Below, piece by piece: positions 1-7,330 of a stretch of DNA of 15,844 bases (its first letter is position 1; each line of letters opens with the position of its first letter). The stretch is from the NCBI GenBank assembly GCA_016840825.1, contig JAEORN010000152.1:1-15844 (forward strand), given 5' to 3'. The translations under genes were made by a program, and so were the position numbers. The notes beneath the pieces are model-generated. The model searched no databases and was not told the DNA's origin. It saw nothing but the letters and a program-made list of their open reading frames with translations. This stretch comes from Candidatus Thorarchaeota archaeon (lineage in GTDB: Archaea > Asgardarchaeota > Thorarchaeia > Thorarchaeales > Thorarchaeaceae).

Positions 1-243
1 GGGATTGATAGTCATTACACTGTAATGGTAGACGATGATGCAGCTGAGTTCGTGTCTAATGGAAAATCTGCGCTAGCGAAATTTGTGATAGATGCATCTC
101 CAAATCTTCTTGCAGGAGAAGAGGTCCTGATTATCGATAAGAAAAAAATGCTACTAGGAACTGGTAGATCCCTACTTACTGGACCTGAAATGCTTGCATT
201 TAGTAGAGGTGTTGCAGTTGTTCCTAGGCATTCGAGGGACTAG
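1..243 (+). CDS. PUA-domain C-terminus of a tRNA-modification enzyme (5' end outside window), probably archaeosine tRNA-guanine transglycosylase
   Basis: The frame is open from base 1 to the TAG at 241-243, giving the last 80 residues of a longer protein; the ATG at 25 is internal. The visible part fits a PUA domain as found at the C-terminus of archaeal TGT and the related ArcS: a VMVDDDAAEFV start, a GKSALAKFVIDA strand-turn, a GEEVLIIDKK strand and the closing GTGRSLLTGPEMLAFSRGVAV. PUA domains bind the tRNA acceptor end and, in this family, position the D-arm for G15 exchange. The catalytic part lies upstream of the window, so TGT, ArcS or another PUA protein cannot be separated with certainty. 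The last 20 bp overlap the convergent ABC ATPase gene. Confidence 0.75.
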   Translation, partial: GIDSHYTVMVDDDAAEFVSNGKSALAKFVIDASPNLLAGEEVLIIDKKKMLLGTGRSLLTGPEMLAFSRGVAVVPRHSRD

Positions 244-1384
244 ATGTAGACGATGGTGCACTAAACATTGGATGCCCTGGAACTTTTCTCAGAGCATCAA
301 CGCCACCTAAGGGAAGCACCATAACATCATTACGGGGAGCGTAGAGATTGATATCACCACCAATACTTGCCTGAAAATCTGGCTCCAATAGTGCTTGCGC
401 ATCTATTTCACCAACTCTAAAGTAGACTTCAAGGGCGTTACCCACGTAGATAGTTCTACTTACCGTACCAGTAATCTCATTGTCATCAGGATTTGATTTC
501 GAGATAAAGAGATCTTCAGGACGCATGGCGCATTTTACACCTTCTCCAATTTCAAATGGATAGCCATCAATGGTGGTCTTACCTGAGATAACCTGACCAT
601 TGGGAATCGTTACATCGATATACTCTCCAATGGATTTGATTTCTCCTTCTACGAAAGTACACTGACCAATGAAATCAGCTACAAAGAGAGTCTGAGGATT
701 CGCATAAATCTCACGAGGTTGTGCGAATTGTTGAACATATCCACGATCCATAACTGCTACCTTGTCAGAAATACTAAGAGCTTCATGTTGGTCATGTGTT
801 ACATAGACGGTAGTAATGGAGAGCTCCTGTTGAATACGAATGATTTCTTCACGCATCTCAATCCTGAGTTTCGCATCTAGATTTGATAGAGGCTCATCCA
901 AAAGCAAGACATCAGGTTCTATAACAAGAGCTCTTGCTAATGCAACTCTCTGCTGTTGTCCACCTGAAAGCTGGTGTACTCTGCGTTCTCCTAGACCTTC
1001 AAGACGTACAAGATCAAGGGCGTTGTTGACTCGTTTTGATATTGCGGATTTTGTAAACTTCCTTCCTTCAAACCGTTTGAGTTTTAGTCCGTAAGCGATA
1101 TTATCGTGCACAGACATGTGGGGCCAGAGTGCATAGTTTTGGAAACACATACCTGTATTCCTTTTATGAGGAGGCGCTTTTGTTACATCTCGGTCATCGA
1201 AGAATATCTTGCCTGAATCTGGCTGATAAAATCCAGCAATCAGACGCAGGAGGGTTGTTTTTCCGCAACCAGAAGGACCAAGAAGTGTCGAAAGTTCGCC
1301 TTCGTCTAAGGTCATTGTCACTTGGTCAGTGGCGACCACTTCACCGAAAGTCTTTCGGAGATTCTCTAGTATTATCTCAACCAT
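224..1384 (-). CDS. ABC transporter ATP-binding protein (MalK/FbpC/PotA type) with C-terminal TOBE region
   Basis: Energises the importer encoded just upstream. Numbered from the GTG at 1393: Walker A GPSGCGKTT at 39-47, Q-loop Q85 in FQNYALWPHM, signature LSGGQQQR at 142-149, Walker B VLLLDEP at 162-168, D-loop SNLD, switch H200 in YVTHDQ. The ATPase core is followed by about 150 residues with TOBE-like features (KCAMRPEDLFI, GTVSRTIYVGNALEVYF), typical of ATPases serving Fe3+, polyamine, thiamine or sugar importers. I chose the ATG at 1384 because the permease stop is followed directly by GGTGA five bases before that ATG; the GTG at 1393 would add three residues and lies inside this site. 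The extreme C-terminus is a Ser-rich tail (MFSAPSSTSSPSNA) encoded partly in the overlap with the convergent PUA gene. Confidence 0.93.
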   Translation of the reverse strand: MVEIILENLRKTFGEVVATDQVTMTLDEGELSTLLGPSGCGKTTLLRLIAGFYQPDSGKIFFDDRDVTKAPPHKRNTGMCFQNYALWPHMSVHDNIAYGLKLKRFEGRKFTKSAISKRVNNALDLVRLEGLGERRVHQLSGGQQQRVALARALVIEPDVLLLDEPLSNLDAKLRIEMREEIIRIQQELSITTVYVTHDQHEALSISDKVAVMDRGYVQQFAQPREIYANPQTLFVADFIGQCTFVEGEIKSIGEYIDVTIPNGQVISGKTTIDGYPFEIGEGVKCAMRPEDLFISKSNPDDNEITGTVSRTIYVGNALEVYFRVGEIDAQALLEPDFQASIGGDINLYAPRNDVMVLPLGGVDALRKVPGHPMFSAPSSTSSPSNA

Positions 1385-1394
1385 TTTCCTCACC

Positions 1395-3614
1395 TTAAAT
1401 TCCTGTCATAGCAGATGAACGAGTTCCAAGTATCTTGTTTGTAATGGTAATAACCGCCATTTGCAAAGCCATCATCAGAACACCTAGCGTTGCTGCCTTT
1501 TGCGGCCCACCATATATTCCTGTACCTTGAAGGACCTCCTTTGTCCAGAAGGTCATTGGTGCTTGTTCCATGCCTACACTGCCAAGTATCAAACTTGTAC
1601 TTACTTCACTCACAGAGTACACAAATGATAGTAATGATCCTGCAAGCACACTTACACCGATTAATGGCAAAGTGATTTTAGTAAAAGTTTGATTCCGGTT
1701 AGCACCCATATTCAGTGATGCCTCTTCTAAAACTACTGGAGTTGACTGCAACCCTGCATATGCCGCTCGTACCGTGAATGGAAACTTCCTAATCATATAT
1801 GATATCGTTATTAGAAACCAAGGTCCTTGAGGCCATATCACTCCGGGTAAGAAGAATGGAGTGTTATAGAATAGAGTGAAGTATCCTGTAGCAATAACAA
1901 TTCCAGGTAATGCTATTGGCGATGTAACAAGTAAATCAAAGGCCGTCTTTCCTGGTATATCACGCCTTGCAACGATGTAGGCTGCACTCGTTCCAAGAAG
2001 AACGATGATTACTGTTGCGATCAATCCATAGAGTAGTGTTAATTGGATAGACCTGGTAACGTCAGGATATTTCCATAAGACCTCATAGTTCGATAAAGTC
2101 CATATGTCAGGCAGTATAGAGTTAGTCGACCAGCCTCCATCCAATGAGAGTATAACAACGCTGATTTGCGGAATTAATGCCAAGAATAGAAGAGGAATAA
2201 GGATCGCATAGAGTAAACCTACGGTCCTCGGCCTAAGTCTACGAGTTCTTGGATTCCACTGACCACCTTTGGTACCTGATTCATAAGACCTTAATGATGC
2301 ATACTTCCGGATTGTCAGAAATCCCACAACAGCGAAGATTAATAGAATAATCCCAATGGCTGGACCTGTGGGATCAACAGCTCCTGATTGAGTAGCAATG
2401 CTATCAAACACTTGATATGCCAAAGTCTTCTGAGCTTGCTGATGTTCATAAAACACTATGGGAGTGCCAAGATCCTCAATACTCAGAATGAAAGTCAGAA
2501 TAGCTCCTGCTTGTATTCCGGGCATTGCAAGGGGAAGGGTCACTGACCTAAATAGCTTGAAGCCTGTTGCACCGAGATTCTCAGCTTGCTCTTCAAGTGA
2601 CGGGTCTATTCCCATGAAAGACGAGTAAGCATTTAGATAGACCAATGAGAAGAGTGAGAGAGACTGCACGAAGATTATAGCAGCTAATCCTTGAAGCTCT
2701 ATTCTAAAAGGAATGATCCCCAATGCAGTATAGAACAGGTTATTGAAGAATCCAGCTCTTCCCATGAAGTACTTGATACCGATTGCTCCAACGAAGGGTG
2801 TAGCTAGAATTGGAAATATCAAGACAGTTCTTACAATTCGTTTTCCAGGAAAGTCATATCTTGCGACGATAAAAGCTAAGAATACTCCTAGAATCACTGA
2901 GAAGAATGTCACAATAACAGCAACATATATGGAATTCAATACTGCACCAAGATCCCAACCTTGAATCACCATGAGGTCACTTGCACCTCTAGGCGGAATT
3001 ATCGTCCTCAAATTCACATATGATATCCATTCACCAGTTGCTTCATTATATTGCCAGGGCCAGAAATTAGAATCACTGAATAGATTCACAAAATGGTAGA
3101 GAGAGGGAAGTCCAGTATTAGGGTCTATGAATGAGGTGAATACCACACTAATAAGAGGTGCTATCAAGAATACCCCAAATGCCACAAGAACAGCTATCAG
3201 CTGTACCCAGGAGAGGCTGTCCATTTCTCTTCTAAACTTTCTAATACTACCCCAAACTGATGCTCCTAAATCAGCTCTATCCATCGACGGATGCAATATG
3301 AAGTTCTTAATCTTCACCAAGGTATTCAGTATAGCATTTCTGAAAACAAAGAGAACTCCAATTATGACAAGATACTGAATTGCTGCATTGATTCCAAGTG
3401 TCACTAATGTGATTGAGCCTCCTACACCCATCACGAGTATCAGTGCGATAGGAATCCTGAATCTTTGAATCACTCCTAATATCCTAGTCCCTAATGAAAT
3501 CCCTGACTCACTGCTAGAGAGGTAGTACTTTACCTGCTCCAAGGGAGCAGCCGGAACAAGTTCCGGCTCTTCTACCTGTGCGTCAGGTGGATTCTTTTTC
3601 TCCTCTCCTGACAA
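1395..3614 (-). CDS. Fused double ABC transporter permease (two binding-protein-dependent permease domains)
   Basis: A single 739-residue polypeptide forms the membrane channel of the importer. Two permease modules are visible, each with a cytoplasmic EAA loop that docks on the ATPase: EEQAENLGATGFKLFRSVTL near residue 338 and LEEASLNMGANRNQTFTKIT near residue 627. This two-in-one arrangement is usual for FbpB/AfuB-type Fe3+ permeases, but the substrate cannot be read from it. An N-terminal extension of about 140 residues precedes the first core helix: an acidic/Pro-rich cytosolic leader, then two extra hydrophobic segments (about 52-100) and a charged linker. The start is TTG at 3614, with AGGAG about 10 nt upstream, just after the binding-protein stop. 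An ATT six bases upstream is in frame and better spaced. The gene lies between binding protein and ATPase with gaps of 17 nt and about 10 nt, a clear operon. Confidence 0.9.
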   Translation of the reverse strand: MSGEEKKNPPDAQVEEPELVPAAPLEQVKYYLSSSESGISLGTRILGVIQRFRIPIALILVMGVGGSITLVTLGINAAIQYLVIIGVLFVFRNAILNTLVKIKNFILHPSMDRADLGASVWGSIRKFRREMDSLSWVQLIAVLVAFGVFLIAPLISVVFTSFIDPNTGLPSLYHFVNLFSDSNFWPWQYNEATGEWISYVNLRTIIPPRGASDLMVIQGWDLGAVLNSIYVAVIVTFFSVILGVFLAFIVARYDFPGKRIVRTVLIFPILATPFVGAIGIKYFMGRAGFFNNLFYTALGIIPFRIELQGLAAIIFVQSLSLFSLVYLNAYSSFMGIDPSLEEQAENLGATGFKLFRSVTLPLAMPGIQAGAILTFILSIEDLGTPIVFYEHQQAQKTLAYQVFDSIATQSGAVDPTGPAIGIILLIFAVVGFLTIRKYASLRSYESGTKGGQWNPRTRRLRPRTVGLLYAILIPLLFLALIPQISVVILSLDGGWSTNSILPDIWTLSNYEVLWKYPDVTRSIQLTLLYGLIATVIIVLLGTSAAYIVARRDIPGKTAFDLLVTSPIALPGIVIATGYFTLFYNTPFFLPGVIWPQGPWFLITISYMIRKFPFTVRAAYAGLQSTPVVLEEASLNMGANRNQTFTKITLPLIGVSVLAGSLLSFVYSVSEVSTSLILGSVGMEQAPMTFWTKEVLQGTGIYGGPQKAATLGVLMMALQMAVITITNKILGTRSSAMTGI

Positions 3615-3631
3615 ATCAATCTGGCTCCTAA

Positions 3632-5101
3632 CTATGGATATAGATCTAGAACATCGTTCATGACACTAATATATTGTGCCTTTGCAGCTGCAGTCCATCT
3701 GGATTGCATCGTAGAAGCAAAGGTCGAACTATAGATCATGTTATTGTTGATTGATTGTGCATATTCTAATGTGAACTTATGATTCACTTCAGTGTTAGCG
3801 TCTGCCGCTGTTACTGGCACCCCCATTAGAGAAGCATAGTAGTTCAAGTCGGCCATATCAATCACTTCATCATAGTACGCCTGTACAATAGTTGACCAAC
3901 AGTCAACTAGCTCGGTATGAGCTTCAGTGAACACTGCCTCGAAGTATTGAATCAGTGCAGAGTTTAGCAACAATGAGAGTGTGTCATTGAAGTCAATGCC
4001 AGTTGTTGCCTTAGTCTGGTTATATACAGCATACAGATCAGTAGCCTCCAAACCGAGAGGTTGAGTGAACGCACCTTCCATTACAGGCATTCTACGGATA
4101 GAGTTGTCAAGCCAAAGCGATTGTCCATAATCAGATAGAACGAAATCAAGAAAAGCTTCAGCGTAATCGATATGAGAGCTTGTTGATGCAATTGCAATCG
4201 GATCTCCATTGACTATGGATTGTCCCTCAGGTAGGATATATTCGCAATCGGGATTCTTGAACTGAGTAAGATATCCATAGAAGTCAATGGACATAGAGAT
4301 ACCTACAGACCCCTGTTCTGAAGCGCTCTGGGTCTCAACCGAACCCTCATAGATGTTAGAGCTACCAGCCATCCTTGCCAAAGTAATCCAACCTTCGTCC
4401 CAGCCCATTCCTTGAGTGATAATCTCATAGATACGTGTGTTTGATGTAGTATCAGGTGCATTACCCATAGCTATGGTGGGCACAGTGGGTAATAGACTTC
4501 CATAGATTGGTTGAGCAAGATCAGTCCAGTTTCGAGGAGTTGGAAGTTCATAGTCATCCATAAACTGATGATTTACAGTGAAGCCAAATGTCGAAATTGC
4601 CGCCGCAATCCAAGCTAGCTCATCTTCATAGTATCTTTTCATGTCTGCTCCAGCAATAGAGTCTGGTACCCGCTCAGAAACATTTTGCATATATTCACTA
4701 GTTAGAGGGTATAGATAACCATCTCTCATAACTTGGTCAAATAGTGTAGGACCACCACCCCAACAGACATCAACCTGTCCTAGCGCAAGCAAATCATCCC
4801 AAAACTCACCTGAGGGGGTTTTCCAGGATACTTCAGTAATGCCTGCCTCTTGAGCAAGATCACTTGCGAGGAACGCCGGCTCAAAGACGTTATGAATTGC
4901 AGTATCGTGCCGAGTTAGTATAGTCAATACTCCAGTGGAGGGGGTTGTTGTTGTTGTTGTTGTGGTAGGGGTTGTAGTTGTGGTCGGTCCACCGCCGCCC
5001 AACAATGAAATACCAATATAACCACCAACACCAACTATAGCAATCACTACTACGGCAATAACCATTGTCCGCATATTTCGTGAAGACTCAAATTCGCTCA
5101 T
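3632..5101 (-). CDS. Membrane-anchored extracellular solute-binding protein of the ABC importer
   Basis: A 489-residue protein and first gene of the importer operon. A short cytosolic N-terminus (MSEFESSRNMRTM) is followed by one hydrophobic helix (about 13-35), a GGGG turn, a Thr-rich linker (about 39-55) and a large ectodomain. This is the usual archaeal way of tethering a binding protein to the outer face; no lipobox Cys is seen. Ectodomain motifs fit the extracellular solute-binding family used by Fe3+/polyamine/thiamine importers: LTILTRHD opening strand, VDVCWGGGPTLFDQV hinge region, PRNWTDLAQP, GWDEGW, and YAEAFLDFVLSDYGQSLW near the end of the core. About 150 further residues follow, longer than the simplest members. 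Ligand is unknown. A weak GAGAGAG precedes the ATG. Confidence 0.88.
   Translation of the reverse strand: MSEFESSRNMRTMVIAVVVIAIVGVGGYIGISLLGGGGPTTTTTPTTTTTTTTPSTGVLTILTRHDTAIHNVFEPAFLASDLAQEAGITEVSWKTPSGEFWDDLLALGQVDVCWGGGPTLFDQVMRDGYLYPLTSEYMQNVSERVPDSIAGADMKRYYEDELAWIAAAISTFGFTVNHQFMDDYELPTPRNWTDLAQPIYGSLLPTVPTIAMGNAPDTTSNTRIYEIITQGMGWDEGWITLARMAGSSNIYEGSVETQSASEQGSVGISMSIDFYGYLTQFKNPDCEYILPEGQSIVNGDPIAIASTSSHIDYAEAFLDFVLSDYGQSLWLDNSIRRMPVMEGAFTQPLGLEATDLYAVYNQTKATTGIDFNDTLSLLLNSALIQYFEAVFTEAHTELVDCWSTIVQAYYDEVIDMADLNYYASLMGVPVTAADANTEVNHKFTLEYAQSINNNMIYSSTFASTMQSRWTAAAKAQYISVMNDVLDLYP
4941..4983. repeat. Thr-codon microsatellite encoding the linker of the solute-binding protein
   Basis: Six perfect GTT triplets at 4944-4961 on the + strand, continuing as degenerate GTG/GTA/GGT triplets, encode the Thr-rich stalk on the minus strand. 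Triplet tracts of this kind can change length by slippage without breaking the frame, so linker length may vary between strains. Confidence 0.75.
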
Positions 5102-5328
5102 GGTTTTTCTCTCTCAAATTTCTCTCTATTGGCGAGATTTACATCTTGACATCAAATACGGAGGGAGTTGCGATAATTAAGCTTTGCCAATCAATTCCGA
5201 GCAGAGATTCTCGCATGATAAGCTCGTAAAATAGCCCATTTCATCGAGTCGAAAAGATTTTATCGTGCGTAACTAACCTCTGCCTGTTCTCTTATGCTTG
5301 GAGAATACTATCGGAGGATAAACGCGAG
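5102..5328. promoter_or_regulatory. Divergent intergenic region with two candidate promoters and an inverted repeat
   Basis: The 227 bp separate the minus-strand importer operon from the plus-strand surface-protein gene. Toward the plus strand, GAAAAG followed by ATTTTATC (5251-5264) resembles a BRE plus TATA box and would start RNA near 5287, about 40 nt before the ATG. Toward the minus strand, TTAATTATC (about 5172-5181, read on minus) is a weaker TATA candidate with a leader near 50 nt. Between them is a nested palindrome: CGAGC (5198-5202) pairs with GCTCG (5222-5226) and encloses GAGA-T-TCTC (5204-5212). Its position could suit an operator. No ORF of note is present. Confidence 0.45.
5251..5264 (+). 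promoter_or_regulatory. BRE/TATA-like promoter for the repeat-containing surface protein
   Basis: Purine-rich GAAAAG is followed directly by ATTTTATC. Spacing predicts a start of transcription near 5287, and a GGAGG (5313-5317) lies in the predicted leader 11 nt before the ATG at 5329. Confidence 0.5.
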
Positions 5329-7212
5329 ATGAAACAAAGACTAATCGCAAGAAAAGCTTTGACATTACTTGTCATCGGTTCTCTTCTTGCATCTATTTTC
5401 GTTCTTCCACTCCCAGTAGCAGCCCAAGCCCCGTCAATCTCATACGAGAAAGGGACCATTGTATTCGACTATTCACATGGTCAATACAGTGGTAGTGTTG
5501 CAGGCATGGATGAATATCTTGAAGGCAACTTGACAGCTATGGGTTATGAGGTTGTCTGGGCAAAGGGTGGACTAAATGCCACAATCTTAGATGATGCAGT
5601 TGCTCTTATTATGGGAGCCATCTACGAAGAAGGATTCTCAGCAGCTGAAGTAACCGCAATATCAACCTGGTTCAATGCTGGTAACAAATTCCTTTGGGTC
5701 GGTGGTGACTCTGATTATGGCGGTGCAACCTATATCACCAACAACATGAGTATGGTCCTTGAATCAGTAGGATCTCATGTATATCAGGAACCAACTGCAG
5801 TTGAAGATGCTTACAGTAACTGTGGATCTGGATACAGAGCTGTTGCTAATGTAACTACTACAGATCCATACGTTGAGGCTATTGTCGATGGAGTATCAAA
5901 AGTCTTGATGCACGGCCCAACTTTGCTTTACGGTAGCAATAATGCTACACCCGGAGCAGATGTAGTGCCTGTTGCTCTAGAGGATACAGACATCGATAAT
6001 GTATATCCACTGCTCTACTATGGACCAGCGGCTACAATTGTTGATGGAGACATTACTCCACCTATCGCTCACGATGATGAGGACGAGGGTAGCTTTGTCG
6101 CAACAACCTTTGAAATCAATGCTGGTGCTGATGGATCTGGTGTAATTGTCGTATCTGGTGCTTCACCCTATGGTGACTACAGACCAATGTATGCAGATGA
6201 ATACTATGAGGTAACACTTGACGGATACAATCTTGTCCTAAATGCAATTCACTACGGTATCATCCACGCAACTGGTTATGGTAGAAGCGGAACTATTGTA
6301 TTTGACTACTCACATGGTCAATACAGTGGAGCTGTCGCACACTATGATGTTGCACTTGGAACACACCTCATCTACATGGGTTATGATGTTGTCTGGGCAA
6401 AGGGCGGACTCAATGACACTGTCCTTGAGGATGCTGTTGGTCTAATCCTAGGTGCAGTATATGAAGTCGGATTTTCTGCAGCTGAAGTAACATCTGTATC
6501 TGACTGGTTCAATGCTGGTAAGAAATTCATCTGGGTTGGAGGAGACTCTGACTACGGAGGAGCTACTTACATCACCTACAACATGACACTCATACTAGAG
6601 GCCGTAGGATCACATGTCTATCTTGAGCCAACTGCTGTAGAAGATCCAACATACAGCTGTGGATCAGGATACAGACCATATACCACTGGAGTAGCAACTG
6701 ATCCATTTGTTGCTAACATCACCGAGAATGTAGAAAACATCCTCATGCATGGTCCTACTCTATTGTATGGTAGCAACACCACAACTCCAGCAGCTAACGA
6801 ATCTATTGTTGCACTTGAAGATGGAACAATCGAGAATGTCTATACCCTTCTATCCTACAGCAGCGATGCAGTCATTGTCGACGGAGATATCACACCTCCA
6901 GTCGCACACGATGACGAACAGGAGGGCCCATTCGTTGCAACAACACTCGAGATGAAGGCTGGAGATGCAGGTAGTGGTGTAATCATTGTGTCTGGTGCAT
7001 CACCCTATGGTGACTATAGACCAATGTTCGTTGAAGCCTATTATGGAGTCCCACTCCAAGGTTACAACTTCGTACCACAAGCAATTGACTTTGCTATTCA
7101 GCAGGCCATTGCAACTGAACCACCAATGGACTTGACACTTGTTCTTGCAATTGGTGCGATTGGTGCAGTAGTCGTAGTAGTGATCATCATTGCAGTGATG
7201 AAGAAGAAATAG
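5329..7212 (+). CDS. Surface protein made of two tandem GATase1-like (DUF4350/GldG/IFT52-type) units
   Basis: A 627-residue secreted, membrane-anchored protein. The N-terminus is a signal peptide (basic start, hydrophobic 10-30, likely cut near VAAQA). The C-terminus is a hydrophobic helix (about 601-624) ending MKKK, so the bulk faces outside. Between them are two copies of one unit, beginning at residues 42 and 321 with an exact period of 279. Both start GTIVFDYSHGQYSG and share VVWAKGGLN, FSAAEV, WVGGDSDYGGATYIT, CGSGYR (Cys165 and Cys444), MHGPTLLYGS, DGDITPP and VSGASPYGDYRPM. The opening FDYSHG strand, the helix-then-strand order and the closing VSGAS strand fit the GATase1-like fold of DUF4350, GldG and IFT52 N-terminal domains, usually ligand- or protein-binding and not catalytic. 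No peptidase or amidotransferase triad is evident. It has its own promoter and terminator and precedes a gene with a diverged copy of the same unit. Function unknown. Confidence 0.85.
   Translation: MKQRLIARKALTLLVIGSLLASIFVLPLPVAAQAPSISYEKGTIVFDYSHGQYSGSVAGMDEYLEGNLTAMGYEVVWAKGGLNATILDDAVALIMGAIYEEGFSAAEVTAISTWFNAGNKFLWVGGDSDYGGATYITNNMSMVLESVGSHVYQEPTAVEDAYSNCGSGYRAVANVTTTDPYVEAIVDGVSKVLMHGPTLLYGSNNATPGADVVPVALEDTDIDNVYPLLYYGPAATIVDGDITPPIAHDDEDEGSFVATTFEINAGADGSGVIVVSGASPYGDYRPMYADEYYEVTLDGYNLVLNAIHYGIIHATGYGRSGTIVFDYSHGQYSGAVAHYDVALGTHLIYMGYDVVWAKGGLNDTVLEDAVGLILGAVYEVGFSAAEVTSVSDWFNAGKKFIWVGGDSDYGGATYITYNMTLILEAVGSHVYLEPTAVEDPTYSCGSGYRPYTTGVATDPFVANITENVENILMHGPTLLYGSNTTTPAANESIVALEDGTIENVYTLLSYSSDAVIVDGDITPPVAHDDEQEGPFVATTLEMKAGDAGSGVIIVSGASPYGDYRPMFVEAYYGVPLQGYNFVPQAIDFAIQQAIATEPPMDLTLVLAIGAIGAVVVVVIIIAVMKKK
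5452..7110 (+). repeat. Internal tandem duplication, two units of 279 codons (837 bp)
   Basis: Unit 1 begins at 5452 and unit 2 at 6289. Matching landmarks (GTIVFDYSHGQYSG, the single Cys, HGPTLLYGS) are offset by exactly 279 codons with no length change. The DNA still reads alike over long stretches, with differences mostly at third codon positions, pointing to a duplication later than the split from the neighbouring gene's copy. Confidence 0.9.
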
Positions 7213-7226
7213 TATCAACTCTATTG

Positions 7227-7273
7227 GAAGTAGATTGGGCATCTGTCCCTTCTACTTCTTCTTTCCTTTTTTT
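7227..7273 (+). terminator. Hairpin plus T7 terminator after the repeat-unit surface protein
   Basis: GAAGTAGA (7227-7234) pairs with TCTACTTC (7251-7258), with an inner GGG/CCC pair (7237-7239/7247-7249). A run of seven T follows at 7267-7273. Confidence 0.7.
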
Positions 7274-7294
7274 AATTCTTAGAATGCTAGACGT

Positions 7295-7306
7295 ATTATT
7301 TAATAC
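7295..7306 (+). promoter_or_regulatory. TATA-like promoter giving a near-leaderless transcript
   Basis: ATTATTTAATAC is centred about 30 nt before the ATG at 7331, and no Shine-Dalgarno sequence precedes that ATG, as expected for a leaderless archaeal mRNA. GACGTA occurs on both sides (7290-7295 and 7314-7319). Confidence 0.45.
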
Positions 7307-7330
7307 AGCATCAGACGTAACATTGCAGCT

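Noticed and set aside
4941..4983. CRISPR-like short repeats
   Set aside because: It is an in-frame Thr microsatellite inside a coding region, with no spacers.
224..5101. Assigning the importer to Fe3+
   Set aside because: The architecture fits FbpABC-type systems, but no Tyr-pair iron ligand set could be placed confidently in the binding protein.
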